Shown piece by piece: positions 56,301 through 64,000 of a stretch of 64,000 bases of DNA. The stretch is taken from positions 186,001-250,000 of the forward strand of contig CAZCVI010000002.1 of NCBI GenBank assembly GCA_964502145.1, read 5' to 3'. The notes below the pieces were generated by a model that was not told the origin of the DNA, searched no databases, and was given only the letters and a program-made list of their open reading frames with translations. Source of the DNA: CAZCVI01 sp964502145. GTDB taxonomy: Bacteria; Acidobacteriota; Aminicenantia; UBA2199. Every line of letters starts with the position of its first letter. Positions within the stretch are counted from its first letter, which is position 1. The position numbers and the translations under genes were made by a program.

Positions 56301-59300
56301 GTGAAGGGCAAACTTTAGCGCCACGTTATGAGAATAATATCTCAAAATTTGATATTACATTTGTTATCCATGAATCCGGCGAGGATATTGGGATTACTAC
56401 CCAGTATTATACCGGTATATTTGCGCAAGAAACCATATCACGGTTGATTTCGCATCTGCTCCATCTGATTAATGTGGTTTGCCAGAACCCGGTTATTCCT
56501 CTAAAAGATATCGAAATTATTTCAGCGCCAGAAAAGCAGCGGATCCTGGATGAATTTAATAGCAGGGAAAAAAAGTATCGCGTGGATAAAACGATCCATG
56601 CCCTTTTTGAAGAACAGGTGGCACGAACACCCGATTTTATTGCCATTCTTGATACAACGTCAGCTAGTCTTCAATTATCCTATGCCGAATTGAACGAAAG
56701 AGCCAATCACTTGGCCCATTATCTTATTTTCCAGGGCATTGGGGAAAGTGACATCGTGGGTTTACTGGCGGACCGTTCCGTTGAAATGATTCTGGGTATC
56801 CTGGCCATCTTGAAAGCCGGTGGCGCGTATATCCCTCTTAATCCCAAAGCTCCTGTCTCACGGTCTTTATTCATGTTAAATGATTGTGGGACCCATCTAT
56901 TACTGACTACTCCGCGCCTTGCAGAAGAAAGTGAAACCGTGACCAAGTGGGCGGGTCAGACAATCATCATCGCGGATCAGGCAGTGAATGGAGGCGAATT
57001 ACCTCTTGTAGCTCCGTCGCACCTCGCCTATGTTATTTTTACTTCTGGTTCGACCGGTACTCCCAAGGGCGTGCCAATTACCCATGCTAATCTATGCCCG
57101 CTACTGCACTGGGGGGAGCAATTCAGGGGCATGTGTTCGCAAAACCGGGTATTGCAGAACCTTTCTTATTATTTTGATGCGTCTGTATGGGAACTATTTA
57201 GCACTCTCACCACCGGAGCCATGTTGGTGGTGGTAAGCGAAGAACGGGTGTTAAATCCGGCAACGTGTATTCCTTTTATGCAGGAAAATGACATTACTAT
57301 GTTTCATGTCACCCCGACCCAATACCAGCACCTTATTGGGAGTGGTGGGAGATTGGAGACATTAAAATACCTGTTTTTTGGTGGCGAGACATTAACCATT
57401 AATCTGTTAAAACGCAGTTTTGCCTCTGTGCCGGGGGATTGCCGCGTGTTTAATATGTATGGTCCCACTGAAAACACGATTATTTCTTCCCTGATGGAAA
57501 TCCCCCGTGACCAAGAACATTCGTTCGCGGCGTTAACCAGTGTGCCTATTGGTGTTCCTGTGGCCAATACTAGTCTGCTGGTAGTGGATAATTATTTTAA
57601 TCTCTGCCCCGTGAACATCACCGGTCAATTGGTTATCACGGGTGATGGCCTGGCTGCCGGGTACTTAAACAACCCCGAACTCACTGCCGCTGCATTTGTA
57701 TCCTCGTCCACGCTGGCAAAAACACTCTACCAAACCGGTGACTTGGCCCGTTGGCTGCCGGATGGCACCCTCGAATTCCTCGGTAGAATCGACCAGCAGG
57801 TAAAAATTCGTGGCTTTCGTATTGAATTGGGTGAGATTGAAAGCCGCTTACTTACCCATGGTGATATTAAAGAGGCCGTGGTGCTGGCACGTCAGGAAGG
57901 GAACGGGGAACACTATTTGTGCGCTTATATTGTATCTGCGCAGCCGTGGCAAGACTCCCAATGGCGCGATTGGCTGGCCAAAGATTTACCCGATTATATG
58001 ATCCCGTCGTATTTTGTGCCTATTGAGAAAATCCCGTTAACTGCCAATGGAAAAATTGACCAAAACGCCTTGCCAGAACCCCAGTTGCAAAGCGATGCCA
58101 GTTATCTGGCCCCCAGGAATGCAATGGAAAGAAAATTACAGGAGATATGGGCGGATGTATTAAATATCAGCAAGGTTGTGATCGGTATAAACAGCAATTT
58201 TTTCCAATTGGGCGGGCATTCCCTCAAAGCCACGATGTTAACCGCTATGATTCACAAGCAATTGCAGGTCAAAATCCCCCTGGCCGAACTATTTAAAAAT
58301 CCCACTATTATACGCTTGGCCCAATACATAAACCACTCCGTGGGGAACTCGTTTAGGGCAATTCCTGCCGTGGAAAAGAAAGAATATTATAGTTTATCCT
58401 CCTTGCAAAAGCGCTTGTATATTTTGCAGCACATGAACCCCACCAGTACTGCTTACAACATGCCCCAGGTTATTCCCCTGGGCGTGGACGTGGATGCCGC
58501 GCAATTGACCCGGACCTTCACGTTTTTAATAGAACGGCATGAAAGTTTGCGAACCTCCTTTCAAACCGTGGGTGATTTACCCGTGCAAAAAGTGCATGAA
58601 CCCGATGAGGTGGAATTTAAACTGGACTATTACCAGGATTCTAGCTTCAGCCACACCATGAGTCGTTTTGTCAGGCCTTTTGATTTATCCCAGCCGCCGT
58701 TGCTCCGGGCTGGATTGGCAAAAGTATTTCAAGCAGATGTCATGTTCTGGGTATTGGTCGTGGATATCCATCATAGTATCTCTGATGGTGTCTCGCAAGA
58801 GGTATTGGCCAGGGATTTTCGTCTGCTCTTAAACGACATACACCACACCCTGCCCCGCCTTCACCTCCAATATAAAGATTTCGCAGAATGGCAGAACAGC
58901 CCCGCGCAAACCCAGCATATCAAACAACAGGAAGCCTACTGGCTCCACGAGTTCGCGGGCGAAATACCCGTGTTAAATTTACCCCTTGATTTTCCCCGCC
59001 CGGAGCATCAACATGTAGATGGCGAAAATGTCACTTTTAGCATTGAACCGCACACTTTAACGGCGTTAACCACGCTTGCCAAGGAGTGTGAGGTTACCAT
59101 GTACATGATGTTTCTGGCGCTTCTGAATGTGTTGTTGGCTAAATTGTGCGGCCAGGAAGATATTGTGATTGGAACAGCTTCATCTGGACGTCAGCATGCG
59201 GACCTGGAACAGATTATTGGCATGTTTGTTAACACCCTGGTGTTGCGGAACTATCCCAGCGCGGAAAAAACCTTTACTGATTTTTTAAAAGAGATTAAAA

Positions 59301-59755
59301 CACGTACCTTGGCTGCCTTTGAAAACCAGGATTATCCCTTTGAAGATTTGGTGGATAAAGTCGCGCCTTCCAGAAATATAAATCGTAATCCCCTGTTTGA
59401 TGTGTTGTTTAATTTTATGGAGGTAGATACTGAATCCCGAACCAAAGCTGTGCTACCCCATGACGCAGAACAAACTCAGACTCCAACCACTCTTAATTAT
59501 GAAGCGCACCCGTCAAAATTCGATATGACCTTAACCATTACCAAAACCGGGATTGCTGAGCTCTATTTTAACATGCGTTACAGCACCAGACTGTTTAAAA
59601 CAGCCACTATAAAAAAAGTGGTGCATTATTTTCAGGAGCTGGTCTCCCATGTAGCGGAAAATCCTGCACAGACAATATCCCAGATTACGATTGTATCACA
59701 AGTGGAAATGGAAGACCTATTGGGCGCTTCAAGCACGGATCTGGAAAACGAATAA
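53330..59755 (+). CDS. Nonribosomal peptide synthetase, A-T-C-A-T-C
   Basis: This protein of 2141 aa begins directly with an A domain (4-542); its C partner sits at the end of gene 4, so that module is split over two proteins. A1 is unusual: core A5 reads NLYGTSETTMAK instead of NxYGPTE, and A8 reads RGVRVEPEEIE instead of RGFRIELGEIE. Its pocket is D-A-R-H-L-A-L-M-A. T1 has GGHSLNA. C1 spans 631-1067 (HHIISDG). A2 spans 1084-1585 with pocket D-A-W-H-F-G-M-I-I, of the unassigned clade also seen in genes 3 and 4. T2 and a terminal C (1677-2120, HHSISDG) follow, and the protein ends in SSTDLENE, nearly the tail of gene 4. The 18 bp spacers on both sides and Shine-Dalgarno sequences place it in one operon with genes 4 and 6. 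The terminal C probably pairs with the first A-T of gene 6. No release domain is present. Confidence 0.96.
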   Translation: MNQTTTKIPFQLRLQESFQKYPHRIAIECGELHITYALLESKANCIAAWITREGIPPESFIGICLDDKSEIITVMIGILKARCAFTVLDTALPKQRLLNLIELTQLQLVFTNAKNKERVFHNATEENQPFMGNPANLIVVDDGFYHTHRVAIMPPLEPGRADYTREDKIYIYFTSGTTGKPKAIVGMNKSLLHFIEWEIETFGIDNTFRFSQWITPGFDAFLRDVFTPLCAGAVICMPPRPEMMMDSQELILWLNSRHIRLIHCVPSMFRLLNPFTTKKQADENFRVLKYVLMAGEKIIPHELTRWFLMFGERIQLINLYGTSETTMAKTCFFIHPADCNRSTIPVGLPIPGARIFILDKEMQVCHKKSAGEIYIRTPFRSHGYYNDPEANKEKFIPNPFSQNSDDWFHKTGDLGRLLEDGNIEVLGRMDRQVKIRGVRVEPEEIESIILQHPAVAEAAIIDKTNERGETYLCAYFVPRANPGTGSTAPTQNITATELVQYLATHLPSYMVPSACTLLAQMPLTANGKIDRKALPEPRLEQGDDYTAPATTMEENLVNIWSEVLAINGQKISTNANFFHLGGHSLNATILMSKIHRQLGIKVPLSEIFKNPYIKTLAHYITTHDVASFLAIEPVEQREYYPLSSAQKRLFFLQQFDPASTSYNMPMVIPLGKGMATHELEGILNKLIVRHENFRTSFIPVQDEIVQRIHPHVEFTIELFALAAGNSIAPLIGNFVRPFDLSRAPLLRCGIIRTHEEEYFWLLDMHHIISDGTSQTILTGDFFALSQGQALPPLSLQYKDFSQWQNNLFANGRIQAQEEYWVSQLAGAIPRLELPVDHKRPAIFSFAGARYAIMMAREDALKFRALGNTHGATLFMNFLAALNALFYKYTSQTDIIIGSAIAGRHHADLQQIVGMFVNTLVLRNFPTGEKTYLGFLTEVRESCIHAFENQDMQFEQLVEKLDLERDPARNPLFDISLVVQNFWQTDGNNTPREGQTLAPRYENNISKFDITFVIHESGEDIGITTQYYTGIFAQETISRLISHLLHLINVVCQNPVIPLKDIEIISAPEKQRILDEFNSREKKYRVDKTIHALFEEQVARTPDFIAILDTTSASLQLSYAELNERANHLAHYLIFQGIGESDIVGLLADRSVEMILGILAILKAGGAYIPLNPKAPVSRSLFMLNDCGTHLLLTTPRLAEESETVTKWAGQTIIIADQAVNGGELPLVAPSHLAYVIFTSGSTGTPKGVPITHANLCPLLHWGEQFRGMCSQNRVLQNLSYYFDASVWELFSTLTTGAMLVVVSEERVLNPATCIPFMQENDITMFHVTPTQYQHLIGSGGRLETLKYLFFGGETLTINLLKRSFASVPGDCRVFNMYGPTENTIISSLMEIPRDQEHSFAALTSVPIGVPVANTSLLVVDNYFNLCPVNITGQLVITGDGLAAGYLNNPELTAAAFVSSSTLAKTLYQTGDLARWLPDGTLEFLGRIDQQVKIRGFRIELGEIESRLLTHGDIKEAVVLARQEGNGEHYLCAYIVSAQPWQDSQWRDWLAKDLPDYMIPSYFVPIEKIPLTANGKIDQNALPEPQLQSDASYLAPRNAMERKLQEIWADVLNISKVVIGINSNFFQLGGHSLKATMLTAMIHKQLQVKIPLAELFKNPTIIRLAQYINHSVGNSFRAIPAVEKKEYYSLSSLQKRLYILQHMNPTSTAYNMPQVIPLGVDVDAAQLTRTFTFLIERHESLRTSFQTVGDLPVQKVHEPDEVEFKLDYYQDSSFSHTMSRFVRPFDLSQPPLLRAGLAKVFQADVMFWVLVVDIHHSISDGVSQEVLARDFRLLLNDIHHTLPRLHLQYKDFAEWQNSPAQTQHIKQQEAYWLHEFAGEIPVLNLPLDFPRPEHQHVDGENVTFSIEPHTLTALTTLAKECEVTMYMMFLALLNVLLAKLCGQEDIVIGTASSGRQHADLEQIIGMFVNTLVLRNYPSAEKTFTDFLKEIKTRTLAAFENQDYPFEDLVDKVAPSRNINRNPLFDVLFNFMEVDTESRTKAVLPHDAEQTQTPTTLNYEAHPSKFDMTLTITKTGIAELYFNMRYSTRLFKTATIKKVVHYFQELVSHVAENPAQTISQITIVSQVEMEDLLGASSTDLENE
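53345..54955 (+). other. A domain 1 of gene 5, atypical cores, DARHLALMA pocket
   Basis: Asp235 and the A10 Lys are present, so an amino acid is likely. However, YGTSETTMAK and RGVRVEPEE depart from the usual motifs. No code I know matches. It is homologous to the first A domain of gene 6. Confidence 0.68.
56580..58085 (+). other. A domain 2 of gene 5, DAWHFGMII pocket
   Basis: It has the YIPLNPKAP, THANLCPLLHWG and NMYGPTENTIIS signatures. The pocket differs from the gene 3 pair only at position 236 (Ala for Trp). Substrate unknown. Confidence 0.68.
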
Positions 59756-59759
59756 CCCC

Positions 59760-59764
59760 GAGGA
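59760..59764 (+). promoter_or_regulatory. Ribosome binding site of gene 6
   Basis: GAGGA lies 9 nt before the ATG at 59774 and supports that start. Confidence 0.7.
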
Positions 59765-59773
59765 AACAGCATC

Positions 59774-62700
59774 ATGAATACCATAATAAAAACCACCTCA
59801 AAAACAGAAACGAATCCACCGGTTAAAAAAATTCCCTTTCAGCATCGACTGGCTGAAAGTATGCAAAAACACTGTCACCACGTTGCCATTGAACGGGGTG
59901 AGTTTCACCTGACCTATGGCGTATTGGAAAGCAAAGCCAACTGTATCGCCCATAGGCTTACCAATATTCCTCCCGAAAGTTTTATCGGTATTTGCGTGGA
60001 TGATAAAATAGACATTATTATCCTGATGATCGGCATATTAAAAGCCAGATGCGCTTTTACTATTTTGGACACAGCCCTGCCAACCCCACGACTTATCGAT
60101 ATGATCCGGCTGACCCACGTGCCACTTATTTTTACCAGCGCCCAAAATAAAGAGTGGCTTGCCAACGATCTGGAAAAAAACAATACACCCACCACGGAAA
60201 AACCGGCTACACTTATAGTGGTGGATGATTTATTCTATCAAAGCAACGCTAGCGCCACCCCGTCGCAGGAATCTTCCGCTAGCCCATATGACCGGGAAGA
60301 TAAAATCTATATTTATTTTACTTCCGGCACAACTGGCCAACCAAAGGCCATGGTGGGTATGAATAAAAGCCTTTTGCATTTTATCGACTGGGAAATACAA
60401 ACCTTTGGCATAAACAATACCTTCCGGTTCAGCCAGTGGATCACCCCTGGCTTCGATGCTTTTTTAAGGGATGTGTTTACCCCCCTGTGTGCTGGGGCCG
60501 TGATTTGTATGCCCCCGCGCCAAGAAATGATTTTGGATAGCAGCGAACTTTTCCCCTGGCTCAATGCCAGACAAATCTCTTTTATTCATTGTGTCCCCAG
60601 CATGTTTCGTTTACTCAATACATTCACTGATATAAATCAGGCCCAAGAAAATTTAAAATCATTACGCTATATCTTGCTGGCCGGGGAGAAAATAATCCCC
60701 CATGAATTAACCCGCTGGTTTGACATGTTTGCCACTCGCATCCAATTGGTCAATTGTTATGGAACCTCTGAAACCACCATGGCAAAGACTTTTTATTTTA
60801 TCCGCCCAGAGGATGTCAACCGATCGATTATTCCCGTGGGTCAACCCATCCCAGGCGCACGGATTTTTATCCTGGATAAAAACAGGCAGGCTTGCGGAAA
60901 AATTTCTGCTGGTGAGATATATATCAGAACACCTTTCAGAACCCACGGCTATTGCAATGATCCAGAGGCCACCTATGAAAAATTTATCCCCAATCCTTTC
61001 ACTCACGACCCCAACGATTGGTTTTATAAAACCGGTGATCTTGGGCGGCTGCTCGAAGATGGCAATCTGGAGGTATTGGGAAGAATGGACCGCCAAGTAA
61101 AAGTAAGGGGTGTGCGGGTGGAACCAGAAGAGATTGAAAATGTAATATTAAAGCATCCAGGCGTGGCTGAAGCGGTAATCATCGACAAAGAGAATAAGAC
61201 TAATGAAACATACCTGTGCGCGTATTATGTTCCAGAAAAAGTGTACGAGCAAGCTGGCGCCACCCCATCCATTACCCCGGCGGCACTGGCGCAATATTTA
61301 AATACCCATTTACCCGCCTACATGGTGCCCACCTATATTACGCCCTTGGAAAAGATGCCGCTCACGGCCAATGGTAAAATAGATCGCAACGCATTACCTG
61401 AACCCAGATTGGAACAAGACAATGAGTATACACCGCCAGCCAATGAAATGGAAGAAAAACTGGCTGCCATTTGGTCTGAAGTTCTGGGGTTAGAGAGCCA
61501 TAAAATAAGTGTTACGGCCAATTTTTTCCAATTGGGCGGGCATTCCTTGAATGCCACTGTACTTGTCTCCAAGATACACCGCCAACTGGGCATTAAAGTG
61601 CCTTTGGCCGAAATATTTAAAAATCCCTACATTAACCGTTTAGCCCATTTCATCGTGACCCACATGGTCACTGAAAAGACTTACATTTCTATAGAGCCTG
61701 TTGAAATGAGAGAATACTACCCCCTTTCTTCCGCCCAGAAGCGTCTTTTTTTTCTCCAGCAATTTGATCCTGGCAGTACCAGTTACAATATGCCCATGGT
61801 GATCCCCCTGGGCAAAGGAATAGATACGCGGCAACTCGAAGCCACGTTAAATCAATTGATCACCCGCCATGAAAATTTCCGCACCTCGTTTATTGATGTC
61901 CAGGATCACACGTTTCAGCGGCTGCACCCGCAGGTTTCTTTTAAGATTGACGTGTTTGATTTTTCCGCCGCTGATTTCCCCGATACCCAGCATCTCCCGA
62001 AAATCGAAGCTGTGATCCGCGATTTTGTTCGTCCCTTTGATTTATCCCAGGCCCCGTTGCTGCGCTGTGGTTTTATTCGGACACCCGCTGAAAATGATAT
62101 CTGGTTGCTGGATATGCATCACATTATTTCTGATGGAACGTCTCAAACCATTCTTACCGAGGACTTTTTTGCCCTTTCCCAGGGGCGGGAATTGCCGCCG
62201 CTACCGCTCCAGTACAAGGACTTTTCACAATGGCAAAACCGTTTGTTTGCCGATGATGGTATTAAAACACAAGAAGCGTACTGGCTGTCGCAACTGGCCG
62301 GAGAGATTCCCCGCTTGGATTTGCCCGTGGATTATAAACGTCCCCCCGTATTTACTTTTGCCGGTTCCCGTATTTCTTTTATGCTGGAGCCAGAGGACGC
62401 GTTAAATTTTCGCGCGTTGGGAAATACCTATGGTGTGACCTTATATATGAATATCCTGGCTGCCTTGAACGTGCTTTTTTTTAAGTATACCGGTCAGACC
62501 GATATTATTATCGGTGGCCCGATTGCTGGAAGACACCATGCTGACCTGCAACATATTGTGGGCATGTTTGTCAACACCCTGGTGTTACGCCACTTCCCCC
62601 GGGGCGAAATAACCTATGTTGACTTCTTAACCCAGGTTCGCGAGTCCTGTATTAATGCGTTTGAAAACCAGGATGTGCAGTTTGAACAGTTGGTGGAAAA

Positions 62701-64000
62701 ACTGGATTTGGAAAGAGACCCATCCAGAAACCCGCTGTTTGATATTTCCATGGTCGTGCAGAATTTTATGAAACAAGGCACCCCGAGTCACACCAAAGAA
62801 GCTGAGAATGATGCAAAATATGTGAATAATATCTCAAAATTTGATCTCACTTTTTTTATCACTGAATTGGGTGAAGATATTTCTATTAATATCCAGTATT
62901 ATACAGCGATTTTTAAGCCGGAAACCATACAACGGTTGCTAGCGCATTTAACCCAGCTCATTAAAACAATCTCCCAGAACCCGGCTATCCGTTTACACGA
63001 TATCGAGATGATTACCGATTCCGAAAAGCAGCGGATATTATATCAGTTTAATCATACTTCCAGCGTTTATCCCAAACATAAAACCATCCCTGCCCTTTTT
63101 GCCGAGCAGGCTACACGAACCCCTGATTTTATTGCTCTTATTGGTAGCACGGCACCGGGTGTTCAATTATCCTACGCCGCATTAAATAAACGAGCCAGTC
63201 AATTGGCACACTATTTAAAAAATAGGGGAGTGGTGCCCGATACTATCGTGGGGATCCAGTGCGAACGGTCTATTGATATGATTGTGGGTGTCCTGGGTAT
63301 TTTACAAGCCGGTGGCGCCTACATGCCCATTGCATTGGATTACCCGCCGGAACGCATTGCTTATATGATCGGGGACAGTGGTCTCACTATTCTTTTAACC
63401 GCCCATGAATTGTCCCCGTTATTCATGCCAACTGTCCCGCCCAGCACCAATACGCCACCCGTGATAGATAACTATGCCTCCGCGCTGGCTTATGTCATCT
63501 ATACGTCCGGTTCCACTGGCAAACCCAAAGGCGTGATGGTCGAGCACAGCAATGTGGTGCGGTTGGTAAAGAATACTCATTTTATTGATTTTTTACCGGA
63601 TGATCGAATCGTGCAAACTGGCGCATTGGAATTTGATGCCTCCACCTTTGAAATCTGGGGCGTTTTATTAAATGGCTTAACCCTCTGTCTTAAATCAAAA
63701 GAAGACCTCCTCAACCCTGAAAAATTAAAAAGTAGTATCATTTATAATAAAATCACCATGCTGTGGTTAACCGCCCAGCTCTTTAACCAGTTCGTGCAGG
63801 TAGATGTGACTATTTTTGCTCCCCTGCGCTGTGTATTGGTCGGCGGGGATGTGTTATCTCCCCCCCATATTAACCAGCTCAGGAATTCTTATCCACGTTT
63901 GCGTATTATTAATGGTTACGGACCCACCGAAAACACCACCTTTTCTACTACCTATGTAATTGAGCACGAGTATCACGAAAAAATTCCGATTGGCACCCCC
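59774..64000 (+). CDS. Nonribosomal peptide synthetase, 3'-truncated: A-T-C-A...
   Basis: The frame is open from the ATG at 59774 to the right edge (1409 codons) with no stop. A1 (about 20-544) has the same atypical cores as gene 5 (CYGTSETTMAK, RGVRVEPEEIE) and pocket D-A-R-H-L-A-C-M-A. T1 has GGHSLNA. C1 spans about 636-1079 (HHIISDG). A2 starts near 1096 and is cut at the edge after core A5 (NGYGPTENTTFS); its pocket D-A-F-W-L-G-G-T-F matches the Val code. The first three domains are close to those of gene 5, and the N-terminus (KIPFQHRLAESMQK) resembles that of gene 5 (KIPFQLRLQESFQK), so the pair arose by tandem duplication. By position it accepts the chain from the terminal C of gene 5. 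Later modules and release lie outside the window. Confidence 0.95.
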   Translation, partial: MNTIIKTTSKTETNPPVKKIPFQHRLAESMQKHCHHVAIERGEFHLTYGVLESKANCIAHRLTNIPPESFIGICVDDKIDIIILMIGILKARCAFTILDTALPTPRLIDMIRLTHVPLIFTSAQNKEWLANDLEKNNTPTTEKPATLIVVDDLFYQSNASATPSQESSASPYDREDKIYIYFTSGTTGQPKAMVGMNKSLLHFIDWEIQTFGINNTFRFSQWITPGFDAFLRDVFTPLCAGAVICMPPRQEMILDSSELFPWLNARQISFIHCVPSMFRLLNTFTDINQAQENLKSLRYILLAGEKIIPHELTRWFDMFATRIQLVNCYGTSETTMAKTFYFIRPEDVNRSIIPVGQPIPGARIFILDKNRQACGKISAGEIYIRTPFRTHGYCNDPEATYEKFIPNPFTHDPNDWFYKTGDLGRLLEDGNLEVLGRMDRQVKVRGVRVEPEEIENVILKHPGVAEAVIIDKENKTNETYLCAYYVPEKVYEQAGATPSITPAALAQYLNTHLPAYMVPTYITPLEKMPLTANGKIDRNALPEPRLEQDNEYTPPANEMEEKLAAIWSEVLGLESHKISVTANFFQLGGHSLNATVLVSKIHRQLGIKVPLAEIFKNPYINRLAHFIVTHMVTEKTYISIEPVEMREYYPLSSAQKRLFFLQQFDPGSTSYNMPMVIPLGKGIDTRQLEATLNQLITRHENFRTSFIDVQDHTFQRLHPQVSFKIDVFDFSAADFPDTQHLPKIEAVIRDFVRPFDLSQAPLLRCGFIRTPAENDIWLLDMHHIISDGTSQTILTEDFFALSQGRELPPLPLQYKDFSQWQNRLFADDGIKTQEAYWLSQLAGEIPRLDLPVDYKRPPVFTFAGSRISFMLEPEDALNFRALGNTYGVTLYMNILAALNVLFFKYTGQTDIIIGGPIAGRHHADLQHIVGMFVNTLVLRHFPRGEITYVDFLTQVRESCINAFENQDVQFEQLVEKLDLERDPSRNPLFDISMVVQNFMKQGTPSHTKEAENDAKYVNNISKFDLTFFITELGEDISINIQYYTAIFKPETIQRLLAHLTQLIKTISQNPAIRLHDIEMITDSEKQRILYQFNHTSSVYPKHKTIPALFAEQATRTPDFIALIGSTAPGVQLSYAALNKRASQLAHYLKNRGVVPDTIVGIQCERSIDMIVGVLGILQAGGAYMPIALDYPPERIAYMIGDSGLTILLTAHELSPLFMPTVPPSTNTPPVIDNYASALAYVIYTSGSTGKPKGVMVEHSNVVRLVKNTHFIDFLPDDRIVQTGALEFDASTFEIWGVLLNGLTLCLKSKEDLLNPEKLKSSIIYNKITMLWLTAQLFNQFVQVDVTIFAPLRCVLVGGDVLSPPHINQLRNSYPRLRIINGYGPTENTTFSTTYVIEHEYHEKIPIGTP
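59830..61410 (+). other. A domain 1 of gene 6, DARHLACMA pocket
   Basis: This is the homologue of the first A domain of gene 5. Only position 322 (Cys for Leu) differs among the pocket residues, so both probably load the same or a similar substrate. Confidence 0.66.
63060..64000 (+). other. A domain 2 of gene 6 (partial), Val-specific
   Basis: The pocket D-A-F-W-L-G-G-T-F differs conservatively at one position from the published Val code DAFWIGGTFK. Motifs FDASTFEIW, LWLTAQLFNQ and NGYGPTENTTFS support it. The window ends before core A7. Confidence 0.8.

Noticed and set aside
1..64000. Epimerisation or dual C/E domains
   Set aside because: No separate E domain was found, and no extra HH..GD motif was seen near the start of the C domains. 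D-residues cannot be excluded if an epimerase acts in trans.

Overview
The window is one uninterrupted stretch of a very large hybrid nonribosomal peptide synthetase / polyketide synthase (NRPS/PKS) locus. Six genes lie on the plus strand, the first and last cut by the window edges, and together they fill nearly all of the 64 kb. By eye I count 16 adenylation (A) domains, 15 condensation (C) domains, 18 carrier (T) domains, 3 ketosynthases (KS), 3 ketoreductases (KR), 1 acyltransferase (AT), 2 methyltransferases (MT) inserted inside A domains, and 1 thioesterase (TE). I saw no epimerase, transporter, regulator, tRNA, rRNA or insertion sequence.

Layout. Gene 1 (1-11888) is A-T-C-A-T-C-A(MT)-T-C-A-T. 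Gene 2 (11893-16641) is KS-AT-KR-T. Gene 3 (16681-30759) is KS-KR-T-C-A-T-C-A-T-C-A-T-TE. An 895 bp gap follows, holding a 21-nt minisatellite, two 100-N assembly gaps and a long imperfect hairpin. Gene 4 (31655-53311, 7218 aa) is KS-KR-T-C-A-T-C-A-T-C-A(MT)-T-C-A-T-C-A-T-C. Gene 5 (53330-59755) is A-T-C-A-T-C. Gene 6 (59774 to beyond 64000) is A-T-C-A... and continues. Genes 1-3 and genes 4-6 are each closely packed with Shine-Dalgarno-like sequences, so each block looks like one transcription unit.

How they may work together. Specificity-pocket residues read by eye suggest, for genes 1-3: basic(?) - aromatic(?) - methyl-Leu - Ser - ketide - ketide - two residues of one unknown class - unknown, then TE release. 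For genes 4-6 they suggest: ketide - unknown - Tyr - methyl-Leu - Pro - unknown - unknown - unknown - unknown - Val - ... . Genes 3 and 4 start with nearly the same KS-KR-T-C block, and both lack an AT, while a TE already ends gene 3. The locus may therefore be two parallel assembly lines, or one line that branches after gene 2.

Organism. The A-domain sequence style, moderate G+C, and short tandem nonamers inside A domains remind me of synthetases from uncultured Acidobacteriota such as Candidatus Aminicenantes. This is recollection, not a search result. The 100-N runs show a scaffolded draft or metagenome assembly.
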